Assembly: GCA_005223045.1 (NCBI GenBank)
Contig: NJBM01000024.1
Span: 1-64,000 of the forward strand
Source of the DNA: Planctomycetes bacterium B3_Pla
GTDB lineage: Bacteria > Planctomycetota > Phycisphaerae > Sedimentisphaerales > Anaerobacaceae
Direction of reading: 5' to 3'
Length of the DNA stretch: 64,000 bases
Below, one piece after another: positions 54,111 through 63,451 of this stretch. Numbering within the stretch: position 1 is the stretch's first letter; every line of letters starts with the position of its first letter. The notes beneath the pieces are model-generated. The model made no database searches and had not been told where the DNA came from. It saw only the letters and a list, made by a program, of their open reading frames with translations. A program made the position numbers and the translations under genes.

Positions 54111-57100
54111 ATGAACTGTCTATATTTAGATATCAAGTCAAGAATCTCTGTTCTATTGTCGATGGTAATAGTCGCCTTTTGCTGCACTGTGGTCAACGCC
54201 GAAGGACAAGTGAAACTTGTGTCGGTTAAGCCAACCGTATTCTTTGTGCGCAAGGACAATGCTCTCACTCAGTCAGGCGAGGCAACGGTGAACAACTTGT
54301 CACAAGAGCAGGTGAAAATCGTCCTGCAATCTCAAATCTCCGGCGGAAGGACCACAGAAATATCTGCAACCGTTCCTAAGGGCCAAACGACAGTGAGATT
54401 CCCCTTCGCCGATGTGAACAAACCTACGCTGGTCAATTTCATTCTCAAAGTCGAAGGCAAAGAACAGGATCGCCACAGCATGACCTGGCGACCACAGAGA
54501 AAATGGCGCGTGTATTTTATCCCTATTACACACCACGACCTGGGCTACACCGACACAATCGAAAACGTCCTTAACAGATACGCCGGCTTTTATGATGACA
54601 TCCTGAAGTTCTGTCGCGAGACCGACGACTGGCCCGATGAGGCAAAGTACCGCTACACCGCCGAGGGCGCCTGGGCCATGCAGCACTTCGTCGAAACCAG
54701 AGACACAGAGAGCATCGAAGAGTTGGGCAAATACGTCAAACTAAATCGAATTGAAATCGGCGCTCTGATGGGAAACGAAATCAGCGGCCTATGCAGCCAC
54801 GAGGAGCTTGTTCGTCTGATGTACCCTTCATTTCGAATGGCCCGTCAATTCGACGGTCAAATCCTCACCGGTTCGATCACCGACGTGCCGGGTCTGAGCT
54901 GGGGGCTGCCCACCGTAATGGCGGGCGCAGGCGTAAAATATTTCTTCGCAGGCCTGCCGACATATTTCGAATGGGGCAGAAATGACATCCACACGTTCTG
55001 GGACGAATCTGCCGTACTCCGTCACGGCAGGCCGGACGCGTTTCGCTGGCAAGGCCCCGACGGCGAATCCGTCCTGGTTTACTACCAGGGCACCTACGGT
55101 TTCTTCGGAGATGTTACAGGTCCGCATTCTTATAAGTACGTGATGGACAGACTGCCCGGCGAGCTTGAGAAGATGCAAAAAAGCGATACGCCCTTCAGCG
55201 TGATGCGATATATTCACAACGGCGTCGACAATTATCCGCCGGACATGAAGATCAGTGAAATTGTCCGCCAATGGAATGACAAATGGGCTTATCCCAAACT
55301 GATCGTCGGCACGAACACCATGTTCTTCGAAGAATTGGAGAAGCAGTGCCCCGACATTCGCACATTCAGAGGTGAATTGCCGCATACCGACTATGTTGTC
55401 GGCGCACTCTCGACAGCCAGGGAAACAACAATCAACCGTCTGGCACATGACGCACTTGCCCGTGCCGAGAAGCTGGCCACCGCCGCGTCATTGGCCGCGG
55501 ACGCATCTTACCCGGCCGACGATATCCGCAAGGCCTATGACGATATGATGCTCTACGACGAGCACACATGGGGCAAGGCTTACCCGGCGGGTAAGCTGCA
55601 GGACTGGGCGTGGAATGAAAAGAGTCATTACGCCTATCGCGCGGCGGGTCTGACGCAACAAATCACTAACGCAAGCATCCAGCATCTCGTCAACAGTATC
55701 GAGCGAGAAGAAGACGGCCATTACATCGTCGTGTTCAATCCGCTTTCGTTCACCAGAACGGACATCGTGCGCGTCCCGAAGTTTCGAGGCTCAGGATTCG
55801 AGATCCATAATCTGAGTTCGCCGGGCACGGGTTCCGAAGTTTGTCAATACGTCGATCTGGCCGGTCCGCAGTCGGCGGTTCCTTATGCAGCCTATCGGCA
55901 CGCCCGGGGTCAGTTCGAGCCGCATGAACTCCGCGATCTGGTTTTCGTGGCGAAGGATGTTCCACCGCTTGGTTACAAGGTATTCAAAATCGGCGGTAAG
56001 CCATCCGGTAGCCCCCCGAACAATGTGACAGTGGAGTCAAACGCACTGGAGAGTCGCTTCTACAAAATAACAATCGACCCAAGAACCGGGGGAATCAGCA
56101 GTATATACGACAAAGAGTTTAAGCGCGAGCTTGTGGACGATGGCGCGCCTCATAAAGTCAACCAATTCGTTATGCGCTGGATTCAGAGCGGCAAGATTGA
56201 AGGACCTACCAGCGTGACTGTTCAGAAAGGGCAGACCGGTCCGGTTTGTGGAAGTCTCATCATAAACGCTCAGGGGTCCGGTTGTCCTCAAATAACGCAG
56301 GAGGTCATCCTCTACGATCAGATCAAGCGAATTGACTTTGCCAATCGCATATTGAAAGACTCCACGCCGTTGCAGGAAATCTACTTCGCATTCCCGTTCA
56401 GGATGGACAAACCTGATTTTCGATTTGAAGGCAGCAATTCCGTGATAAAGCCGTTCCGCGACCAGTTCCCCGGCTCAAACACGAACTACTATGCCGTCCA
56501 GCACTGGGCGGACGTCTCCGACGGACAATTCGGCATCACTTTGTCGCCGGTCGAATCGCACCTGATCGAGTTCGGCGGGCTGTGGCCCAACTACTGCTCG
56601 CAGGCACACCACGGCATCGACCCGCCCGGCTACGGAGCCGCTTTCGTAACGTCGGAACAAGTCACAAAAGGCCATATATACGCGTTCGTCATGAGCAGCA
56701 ACTTTAGAACAAACTTCCAGCCCGTCCAGCAAAGCGAGATACTCTTCCGCTATTCTTTGACCACGCATGAAGGCGATTGGCAGAAGGGCAATTGTGCCCA
56801 CTTCGGCTGGGCCACCGCCAACCGGTTCATCGTAGATGATGTTCACGGCAGGAAAGACGGTCCTCTTGCACCGGATACCATGAGCTTTTGCTCGGTTGAT
56901 AAGCCCAATGTGCTGCTGACAACCCTCAAACGTGCCGAGGACGGCGCCGGCATCATCATCCGCTTGATTGAAACGCAGGGCAAGCCAACGACGGCGTCGG
57001 TGACATTGCCGCACATCTCAGTTACAGAAGCTACAATAACGAACCTGGTTGAAGCAAACAAGGCCCGAGTTGTGTTTACGGAACATGAAATACAGGTCGA

Positions 57101-57146
57101 ACTTAAAGCATTTGGTATAGCAACAATCCGCATAGAAACATATTGA
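54111..57146 (+). CDS. GH38-family alpha-mannosidase, exported
   Basis: A 1011-aa protein, with GGGAGGT just before the ATG and a signal peptide (LLSMVIVAFCCTVVNAEG). A beta-domain of about 110 residues comes first. The GH38 catalytic domain starts with FIPITHHDLGYTD at about 138, where the His and Asp are zinc ligands. SITDVPGLSWG at about 257 holds the probable nucleophile aspartate, and LYDEHTWG at about 481 is another conserved metal-site motif. The C-terminal half is beta-sandwich. GH38 enzymes are retaining, zinc-dependent alpha-mannosidases. Together with GH92 they suggest removal of alpha-mannose from glycans. Confidence 0.93.
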   Translation: MNCLYLDIKSRISVLLSMVIVAFCCTVVNAEGQVKLVSVKPTVFFVRKDNALTQSGEATVNNLSQEQVKIVLQSQISGGRTTEISATVPKGQTTVRFPFADVNKPTLVNFILKVEGKEQDRHSMTWRPQRKWRVYFIPITHHDLGYTDTIENVLNRYAGFYDDILKFCRETDDWPDEAKYRYTAEGAWAMQHFVETRDTESIEELGKYVKLNRIEIGALMGNEISGLCSHEELVRLMYPSFRMARQFDGQILTGSITDVPGLSWGLPTVMAGAGVKYFFAGLPTYFEWGRNDIHTFWDESAVLRHGRPDAFRWQGPDGESVLVYYQGTYGFFGDVTGPHSYKYVMDRLPGELEKMQKSDTPFSVMRYIHNGVDNYPPDMKISEIVRQWNDKWAYPKLIVGTNTMFFEELEKQCPDIRTFRGELPHTDYVVGALSTARETTINRLAHDALARAEKLATAASLAADASYPADDIRKAYDDMMLYDEHTWGKAYPAGKLQDWAWNEKSHYAYRAAGLTQQITNASIQHLVNSIEREEDGHYIVVFNPLSFTRTDIVRVPKFRGSGFEIHNLSSPGTGSEVCQYVDLAGPQSAVPYAAYRHARGQFEPHELRDLVFVAKDVPPLGYKVFKIGGKPSGSPPNNVTVESNALESRFYKITIDPRTGGISSIYDKEFKRELVDDGAPHKVNQFVMRWIQSGKIEGPTSVTVQKGQTGPVCGSLIINAQGSGCPQITQEVILYDQIKRIDFANRILKDSTPLQEIYFAFPFRMDKPDFRFEGSNSVIKPFRDQFPGSNTNYYAVQHWADVSDGQFGITLSPVESHLIEFGGLWPNYCSQAHHGIDPPGYGAAFVTSEQVTKGHIYAFVMSSNFRTNFQPVQQSEILFRYSLTTHEGDWQKGNCAHFGWATANRFIVDDVHGRKDGPLAPDTMSFCSVDKPNVLLTTLKRAEDGAGIIIRLIETQGKPTTASVTLPHISVTEATITNLVEANKARVVFTEHEIQVELKAFGIATIRIETY

Positions 57147-57262
57147 CACGACCGGCAGGCGCAATGTACTGTAATTACGTTAGCGCAGCCAAAATTGAAT
57201 TCTATCGACGAGCCACCACTCAATGGACATAGTGGCAACAATTTAAATCGGAGATATATTAC

Positions 57263-57982
57263 ATGGAGCTCAAAGGCAAAGTCGCGGTCATCACGGGAGC
57301 ATCGAGCGGTATAGGTGAAGGTACCGCACGCGAATTGGCCGATGCGGGCATGAAGCTGGTGCTCACGTCCCGCCGCAAACAGTTGCTCGACAAAATCGCC
57401 GCACAGCTCGACACGGAAACAACCACTATAGCCGGCGATATTACCGATGAATCGTTACCACAGAAGCTGATTGACACGGCGGTGGACAAGTTCGGCTCGT
57501 GTGACGTTGTATTTAACAACGCGGGCGTGATGATTGTCGGCAGCGCCGAGGACATTGACCTCGAAGCGGTGTGCCGGATGGTGCGCATCAATGTAGAGGC
57601 TGTCTATCGATTGGCGATTGTTGCGATGCGCCACATGGTAAGCAAAGGCGGCGGCTACCTGATCAATACGTCGAGCATCCTTGGCACGAAGGTGCGACAG
57701 ACAACCGGCGCTTACGCGGGCACGAAGTATGCCGTCGAGGCACTGACCGAGGACCTGCGCATGCAGGCGGCCGGTACGGGTGTGCGCGTCTGCGCCCTCG
57801 AGCCGGGCCTTGTCGAGACACACCTCCAAGATCACTTTCCGGTTCACCCCAAAGACATGCTCAATATTAAAGCCCTTGTTCAGCCGGCAGACATCGGCCG
57901 GGCGATCCGCTTTATGCTCGAACAACCCGATCACGTGGCGATCCCGCGCATTCTCGTGATGCCTACGGACCAGGGAATGTAG
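57263..57982 (+). CDS. Short-chain dehydrogenase/reductase (SDR)
   Basis: A 239-aa cytoplasmic protein, classical SDR. The cofactor-binding motif is TGASSGIG (11-18), with NNAG at about 91. The catalytic tyrosine and lysine are in YAGTK (about 151-155), and the catalytic serine is probably in NTSSILG. GGAGAT lies before the ATG. The substrate is unknown. The gene stands at the right edge of the mannosidase group, convergent with the LamG gene at 58088. Confidence 0.92.
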   Translation: MELKGKVAVITGASSGIGEGTARELADAGMKLVLTSRRKQLLDKIAAQLDTETTTIAGDITDESLPQKLIDTAVDKFGSCDVVFNNAGVMIVGSAEDIDLEAVCRMVRINVEAVYRLAIVAMRHMVSKGGGYLINTSSILGTKVRQTTGAYAGTKYAVEALTEDLRMQAAGTGVRVCALEPGLVETHLQDHFPVHPKDMLNIKALVQPADIGRAIRFMLEQPDHVAIPRILVMPTDQGM

Positions 57983-58006
57983 ATGATGGTTAAATGCAAA
58001 AAGTAT

Positions 58007-58055
58007 AGCGTTTAGCGTATAGCGAATAGGTCCTTATCCGCTATACGCTAACGCT
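58007..58055. terminator. Hairpin between convergent genes (possible bidirectional terminator)
   Basis: AGCGTATAGCG (58014-58024) and CGCTATACGCT (58039-58049) are perfect inverted complements, and flanking AGCG/CGCT bases extend the stem to 58007-58055. It lies between the SDR stop and the stop of the LamG gene. GTTTTGATATTT follows, a weak T tract. The stem uses the same GCTATACGCT word as the repeats near 45.2 kb, so it may be a repeat serving as a terminator. Confidence 0.5.
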
Positions 58056-58087
58056 GCACGCTCGTTTTGATATTTCACTTCTCCCTG

Positions 58088-60817
58088 CTATCGATATAAC
58101 CGAATGTCGTCAAACAACATAGTACCTGCACCGCCGGAAGTCGCTGCGCCCGGGGCGCCGAAACCTATAGTGATGCTGGTAACATTGGTCAGGTCCACGC
58201 CCATATCCGCAAATTTCTGCAGAGAGATAGTCCATTCCGTCCAGGTGCCTGTCTGTGCCGCACCGGAATCGTCGTGGTACACCGGCGCACTGCCATTGAG
58301 AGCAACGTACATTGGCTCGGGGGCATTAGCCGAGTCGCCGTTGAACCAAAGTGACAATGTCACAACGCCTTCATTCGTCCAGTTACGCAGGGAAGTTAAC
58401 GTTAAGGTTGCCTGCGAACTCTTGAGGTTGTTGTCGTAGGAATATGGCATCGACTGCGTACCGCCGTGAACATTACTTCGATTTGCAAACGGAGGATTCA
58501 AGTTGCCAATGACGGATCCGTTTGTTGTGGTTCCATAGCCATCGATCCACGCCACGTATATCCTGTTGCTCCCCGGCTCGCCTTCTTCCAGGTCGTTGTA
58601 GGATTCAATGTCGTCCACGATAAGGTAGTCGGCTACCGTAAAGCTCCAGACTCTGCCCTCGCTGACCGTCGCGTCGGCATTATACTCATCGATGCGCCAG
58701 TAGTAAGGTCCGCTGTCCCATTCGAGGACTTCGGACGGAGTATAGACGGCGCCACTCTGCCGGCCCCGATAAACGTCCGGTGTGTCGGTTGCATCGGCGT
58801 CGGTGACGGCATCCTTGTCAGTGCCGAAATACACATCATGCTCAGACGCCTTGTCTCCCGGTGACCAGCTAAGAGGTGTTGCCGTAATGACGTCCGGCGT
58901 TGAACCATCGGGCGGACTCGGGTCCCATGCGAGCATGGGATCGCCTCTCATTGTCTGCTGAATTTCCTGGACTGTCAGCACGCGGTCGTAGATGCGAACA
59001 TCATCGACCAGTCCGTCCCAGAATTCAGCCGCGTCGTTGACCTGGCGTCCAATATGGGCGCGGCCCAGGGCCAGGTTCCAGGTCTTTGCTTCCGAAGCCA
59101 CTTCAATACCGTCGGTGTACAGTCTGGCCCTCGTTCCGTCATACGTCAGGCAGATGTGGCGCCAGACACCCACTTGCCAGAAATCACTCAGCAGGATATC
59201 ATCGCCGTAACCTCCGCCGTAGAGGCTCGTGCCGTTTATGCCGATGAACATAGCCAGGCCGGTGCCCGCCGAGCCATAGGCGGCGATCCAGCGCCATCCA
59301 CCGGCAACCGAATCGGTTTTGCCCCATCCGCACATGCTCCGGGCGGATGTACCCGCCGGCAAACCCGACGTATTGACAAAATTGACGTAGTCGTCGCCTC
59401 CATCAAGCTCCAGCGCGTCGCCGTCTTGCCCGCTCACCCACTGCGGACCGCCGGTAAGTGTGCCGTGATTTCCGTGGCCCGACCAGTCCACAACAGTCGT
59501 GCCCCGGCCCTCGTCGAGCTTCCACCAGCAAACGAGGTTCGGGTCCTGAACAGGTATGTCGGGCAGAGTTCTGAAACTCCAGACGTCGCCTCTGTGTGTT
59601 GTGACGGCATCGAACTCATCGACCCGCCAGTAGTAAGTCGCATCTAATTCAAGGGCGCCGGGAATATATGTTGTACTTGTCACCCGTACACCCTGGGTGG
59701 CGTCGTTTACATCGTCAAAGGTCTCGCCGAAGTACATGGTATGCAATTTCGCGCCGAAACCTGCCGTCCAGCCGAGAGTCGGATTCAAGTCCACAAACCT
59801 GGCGCCGTCGCCCGGATCAGGGTGGTAGGCCTTTTTGGGCGGGACCGTAAAGCTCCAGACGTCGCCCTTCCAGGGACTGTTTGGGTCAGCCTCATTGACC
59901 TCGTCGACTCGCCAGTAATAAGTTGTGCCGGGGACAAGACCGTCCGGATACGGGAATCCCGGGAAGCCTGCTACGAAATGCGTCGTGCCCTGATTACCTT
60001 GAAATGTACCGCCGGCGCCATCGTTCACGTCATCGAGGTTCTCGCCGAGATATACATCGTGCGAAACGGCATAACCTCCCGGCGTCCAGCTCATGGTCAC
60101 CCACGTGTCCGGATGGATGTCGCCGTCAGCGGGATCAGGCCTGGTGGCCTTTGAAATAGCCGCCAGCTTTGTTATCTCTGCTGGCGAGAGAACGTAGTCA
60201 TAAATGCGGACATCATCGACCAGGCCATCCCAGAACTCGGCCGCGTCATTGACCTGGCGCCCAATGTGCGCCCTGCCCAGCGACAGGTTCCAGTTTTTCG
60301 TCTGCGAGTCCACTTCGACACCGTCGGCGTACAATTTGGCTACGCTTCCGTCATACGTCAGACAGATGTGGCGCCAGACATCCACCTCCCAAAAACCGGC
60401 CTCCAGGACGTCGTCGCCGTAACCTCCACCGTACAGGCTCGTGCCGTTCATGCCGATGAACATAGCCAGACCGGTGCCCGCCGAGCCATACGCGGCGATC
60501 CAGCGCCAACCGCCGGCAACCGTATAGGTCTTGCCCCATCCGGCCATGCTGCGGGGGGACGTGCCGGCCGGCAGCCCTTGTGGATTCCCAAAATCAACGT
60601 ATTGTGATGCCGCACCATCCAGCACCAGCGCGTGGCTGCCCACCATTGCGTCCGTTGTGAATTCAGGATCGTTCATCAGCGTTCCATCAATGCCGCCGAC
60701 TGAATCCGTCGCATCGTTATCCAGCCGCCAGTGAGCGACCATTGTCGCACCTTCGGCGCCGACAGACACGCCCAACACAAACAGAAAACAGATTGAATAA
60801 GAGAGTTCTTTACACAT
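58088..60817 (-). CDS. Exported protein with two LamG domains and three FN3-like repeats
   Basis: A 909-aa protein with strong AAGGAGG before the ATG and a signal peptide (SICFLFVLGVSVGAEG). LamG 1 covers about 25-225 and LamG 2 about 430-630; they are near-identical at places such as RAHIGRQVNDAAEFWDGLVD. FN3-like repeats with the phrase YYWRVDE lie at about 230-330 and 331-425, and a third (YYWRIDE) at about 635-730. A C-terminal beta-sandwich, probably carbohydrate-binding, covers 735-909. No enzymatic motif is seen. Likely a surface or secreted carbohydrate-binding protein. Confidence 0.88.
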   Translation of the reverse strand: MCKELSYSICFLFVLGVSVGAEGATMVAHWRLDNDATDSVGGIDGTLMNDPEFTTDAMVGSHALVLDGAASQYVDFGNPQGLPAGTSPRSMAGWGKTYTVAGGWRWIAAYGSAGTGLAMFIGMNGTSLYGGGYGDDVLEAGFWEVDVWRHICLTYDGSVAKLYADGVEVDSQTKNWNLSLGRAHIGRQVNDAAEFWDGLVDDVRIYDYVLSPAEITKLAAISKATRPDPADGDIHPDTWVTMSWTPGGYAVSHDVYLGENLDDVNDGAGGTFQGNQGTTHFVAGFPGFPYPDGLVPGTTYYWRVDEVNEADPNSPWKGDVWSFTVPPKKAYHPDPGDGARFVDLNPTLGWTAGFGAKLHTMYFGETFDDVNDATQGVRVTSTTYIPGALELDATYYWRVDEFDAVTTHRGDVWSFRTLPDIPVQDPNLVCWWKLDEGRGTTVVDWSGHGNHGTLTGGPQWVSGQDGDALELDGGDDYVNFVNTSGLPAGTSARSMCGWGKTDSVAGGWRWIAAYGSAGTGLAMFIGINGTSLYGGGYGDDILLSDFWQVGVWRHICLTYDGTRARLYTDGIEVASEAKTWNLALGRAHIGRQVNDAAEFWDGLVDDVRIYDRVLTVQEIQQTMRGDPMLAWDPSPPDGSTPDVITATPLSWSPGDKASEHDVYFGTDKDAVTDADATDTPDVYRGRQSGAVYTPSEVLEWDSGPYYWRIDEYNADATVSEGRVWSFTVADYLIVDDIESYNDLEEGEPGSNRIYVAWIDGYGTTTNGSVIGNLNPPFANRSNVHGGTQSMPYSYDNNLKSSQATLTLTSLRNWTNEGVVTLSLWFNGDSANAPEPMYVALNGSAPVYHDDSGAAQTGTWTEWTISLQKFADMGVDLTNVTSITIGFGAPGAATSGGAGTMLFDDIRLYR

Positions 60818-60851
60818 GGTAATCCTCCTTCGTCAAAATCAAACATGAAAT

Positions 60852-60898
60852 ATCAAAAATCAAAACGCCGCTTTTCAGGACATGCTTTGATTTTTGAT
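60852..60898. repeat. 13-bp inverted repeat in the leader of the LamG gene
   Basis: ATCAAAAATCAAA (60852-60864) and TTTGATTTTTGAT (60886-60898), perfect complements around a 21-base loop. It lies between the promoter candidate at 60926-60955 and the start at 60817, so it would form a hairpin in the untranslated leader. Confidence 0.6.
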
Positions 60899-60925
60899 CT
60901 TCGTACCACGACTCCAACAATCCCA

Positions 60926-60955
60926 TTTATACCAGATCAGTCCCTTCTCCGTCAA
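60926..60955 (-). promoter_or_regulatory. Sigma70-type promoter for the double LamG gene
   Basis: On the minus strand, -35 TTGACG (60955-60950), 18-base spacer, -10 TATAAA (60931-60926) with TGG in the extended -10 position. It leaves a leader of about 100 bases with a hairpin. Confidence 0.55.
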
Positions 60956-61032
60956 GGAAAATATCCGGGTATGGCAGGCATCATCCACCCCATCCAACTG
61001 AAGCTCGCCATTTATAGGACAGGTTAATCCGG

Positions 61033-61533
61033 TTACTCATCCGATGGGACAGCACCGAGCTGCCGCCTAAAACTGAGCTCGTCGAATTCTTCCCACGCTT
61101 CCACAAACTTGCCGCCAGCGATGCGGACTATAATGATGCTTGTGAACGTTACCTGTTTGCCGGTCGCGGGAATCCCCTGAAACTCGCCCTTGTGGGTAAA
61201 GCGGTGGCCGAGACGGAAGGCTACTTTGTCACCTTCGGCTATCATGTCTTCTATCGTGCGAGAAGTGTCGCCGAAGGCGGCGAATCCCACGTGGAAAGAT
61301 TGCTCAAATTCTTCGCGCGTCATCGGTTTGGCACTCCCATGGCCGTGGTAAACATAGTCGGAGGCATGTAGCTCCATAAATGCCGCCAGGTTCGACCTGT
61401 CCAGCTCCTCCACCGCACGGCGGACGATGGCCTTGTTTTCTTCCATTTGAAGCATCGAGGAAGACGTACACCCGGTACAAACGAATCCAAGTACAATCAG
61501 GCAGATTGGCAGCGCTTTGTTAACATGTTTCAT
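61033..61533 (-). CDS. Lipoprotein with SnoaL/NTF2-like fold
   Basis: A 166-aa protein. The N-terminus is a lipoprotein signal (ICLIVLGFVCTGC), with lipidation expected on the last cysteine of the CTGC lipobox. The rest matches the SnoaL-like ester-cyclase family: ENKAIVRRAVEELDRSNLAAF, then HRFTHKGEFQGIPATGKQVT and GGKFVEAWEEFD. Function unknown; these folds bind small hydrophobic ligands or have small-molecule lyase or isomerase activity. AAAGGAC precedes the ATG. It follows the Kelch gene's stop by 30 bp on the minus strand in position but is the downstream member transcribed after it only if read-through occurs. Confidence 0.85.
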   Translation of the reverse strand: MKHVNKALPICLIVLGFVCTGCTSSSMLQMEENKAIVRRAVEELDRSNLAAFMELHASDYVYHGHGSAKPMTREEFEQSFHVGFAAFGDTSRTIEDMIAEGDKVAFRLGHRFTHKGEFQGIPATGKQVTFTSIIIVRIAGGKFVEAWEEFDELSFRRQLGAVPSDE

Positions 61534-61563
61534 TGTTCTGTCCTTTCATAAACCGGGATTTCC

Positions 61564-63372
61564 CTATTGCGCCAGCGCCTCGATTTCCTCCGCGCTCAAG
61601 GGCCGGCGATAAATACGAACATCATCAATTAGCCCGGAAAAGAAGCCGGCTGCACCAAGATATTTTCCTGCACCAAAGTACAGACCGCCATCCGAACCTA
61701 CGCCGCCGACAACATCGGTATCTTTGGCAACTTCTGCTCCATCCACATACAGGTACCTACACAGCCCAATGTAATCGTACACAAGGCCGATATGGTGCCA
61801 TTGCCCGTCCGTGATTACGGATTCCGACATTAATGGATCGAACGGCGGATGCATCAACCTCGTCATGAGTCTGCCGTATGATGAGTCCGCCCAAAGCCAT
61901 GTACTTCCCGGGTTAGTAGTACGGCCGTCAATATTATCCCTCTGAGATATAATCACTTGCCCCGGGGCGCCGCCTTTAATCCAGGCAAAGACGCTGAACG
62001 ATCCCTTCGCCGGGTCCAGGACAAAGTCGGTGCTTACATAATCGTCAATTCCGTCGAATTCCAGGGCGCCGGCAAATTTACCACCTGTAGGTTGCCAGAG
62101 TGGCTCTCCGTGAAGGGTACCATTGTTGTTGCCGATGCTGTCGTGGGCCACAACGCCCTCAGTTTCATCCAGCGCCCAGTGCGCTACCACATCTTCCACT
62201 CTTTGTCCCCAGTAGCTCATCAAAATCTCCAGGTCCAAAGCATCCACAGTTCCATCGCCAAACGGCAGCGGTGCTATATCAACCAACGGCTCATTTTGGC
62301 CCCAGTTTTCAATGAGTATCGACAGGTCCTTGATATCCACGATTCCATCCCTTTTAAAGTCGGCTGGTATGAATATGGCTTCATATTCTTCCACCATCGA
62401 AATCCCATGCCAGGGTGAACCAAGCGAGCCTCCGATGGCATAAATCTTCCCATTCACCGCACTGGTGGCTGAGAACCCTCTTGCCCTTGGCATGGGCGTT
62501 TTCTCTGTCCATGTGTCGGTCGCCGGGTCGTATGCTTCCACTATCGATAAACCTGAACCTCCACTTGCGCCTCCAATGACATAGATGATCCCATTCACCG
62601 CGCTGGTGGATGAGAAGGTCGCTCTTGCCTTTGGCATAGAGGCTTTGGTTGTCCAGGTGTCCGTCGTTGGGTCGTATTCTTCAACCGTCGAAAGAATGGT
62701 TCCCCCCGCAGCAGTCGCACCTCCGAAGGCATAAATTTTCCCATTCACCACACTGGTGGCTAAGAAACCTCTTACCGTCGGCATGGGCGCTTTCTGTGTC
62801 CATGTGTCGGTTGCCGGGTCGTATTCTTCTACGTCCGAAGTCGCTAACTCTTCTGTCCACACCCCTGGTCGGACGAATCCTCCAATCACATAAATCTTCC
62901 CATCCACGGCGCTGGTGGAATGCACAAGCCTTGCCGCCGACATAGGAGCTTTCTCTGTCCAGGTGTTCGTCGCCGGGTCATACTCTTCCACCGTCGAAAA
63001 AGCCGGCTGATAGGTACGTGGGCTGCCTCCGAAGGCATAGATTTTCCCATTGACTGCGCTGGTGGATAACCACTGTCTCGCCGTGGGCATGGGGGCTTTT
63101 GTGGTCCAGGTATCAGTCGCCGGGTCGTATTGTTCGACTGCCGAACTCGCACTACTGCCATTGGTCTTCCTGCCGCCAATTGCATAGATTTTACCATCCA
63201 CTGCGCTGGCCGATAGCAAGGACCTCGCCGTAGGCATTGGAGCTTTCTCCGTCCAGGTGTTACCCGCTGCCAGACAGACCGAAGCGGTGCCCAACAGCCA
63301 ACTGAGCATTAAGCTGGTTATTATCCGAAATGAATTCTGTTTACTGTTGTGTGTTGTCTCTTGAGTTTTCAT
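61564..63372 (-). CDS. Exported Kelch-repeat protein with dockerin-like motif and LamG domain
   Basis: A 602-aa protein; AAAGGA lies before the ATG, with a signal peptide (LMLSWLLGTASVCLAAG). Six Kelch repeats with the core YDPATDTWT.KAPMP and GKIYAIGG cover about 36-330, forming a beta propeller. A dockerin-like duplicated motif (DFKRDGIVDIKDLSILIENWG, then FGDGTVDALDLEILMSYWG) lies at about 340-390. A LamG domain (about 395-600) ends the protein. Its LamG-coding DNA is almost identical to the truncated gene upstream (63505-64000). Likely exported and carbohydrate-binding. Confidence 0.9.
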   Translation of the reverse strand: MKTQETTHNSKQNSFRIITSLMLSWLLGTASVCLAAGNTWTEKAPMPTARSLLSASAVDGKIYAIGGRKTNGSSASSAVEQYDPATDTWTTKAPMPTARQWLSTSAVNGKIYAFGGSPRTYQPAFSTVEEYDPATNTWTEKAPMSAARLVHSTSAVDGKIYVIGGFVRPGVWTEELATSDVEEYDPATDTWTQKAPMPTVRGFLATSVVNGKIYAFGGATAAGGTILSTVEEYDPTTDTWTTKASMPKARATFSSTSAVNGIIYVIGGASGGSGLSIVEAYDPATDTWTEKTPMPRARGFSATSAVNGKIYAIGGSLGSPWHGISMVEEYEAIFIPADFKRDGIVDIKDLSILIENWGQNEPLVDIAPLPFGDGTVDALDLEILMSYWGQRVEDVVAHWALDETEGVVAHDSIGNNNGTLHGEPLWQPTGGKFAGALEFDGIDDYVSTDFVLDPAKGSFSVFAWIKGGAPGQVIISQRDNIDGRTTNPGSTWLWADSSYGRLMTRLMHPPFDPLMSESVITDGQWHHIGLVYDYIGLCRYLYVDGAEVAKDTDVVGGVGSDGGLYFGAGKYLGAAGFFSGLIDDVRIYRRPLSAEEIEALAQ

Positions 63373-63451
63373 GGTAGTTGTTCCTTTCTTTGAAAAAAAA
63401 CCTACAAAAGAGCGTAAACTAACTGCGTTAACGCGCCATCATCTCGATTTG

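Noticed and set aside
63425..63434. 10-bp palindrome GCGTTAACGC between the LamG and Kelch genes
   Set aside because: Too short and without a second copy to call an operator.
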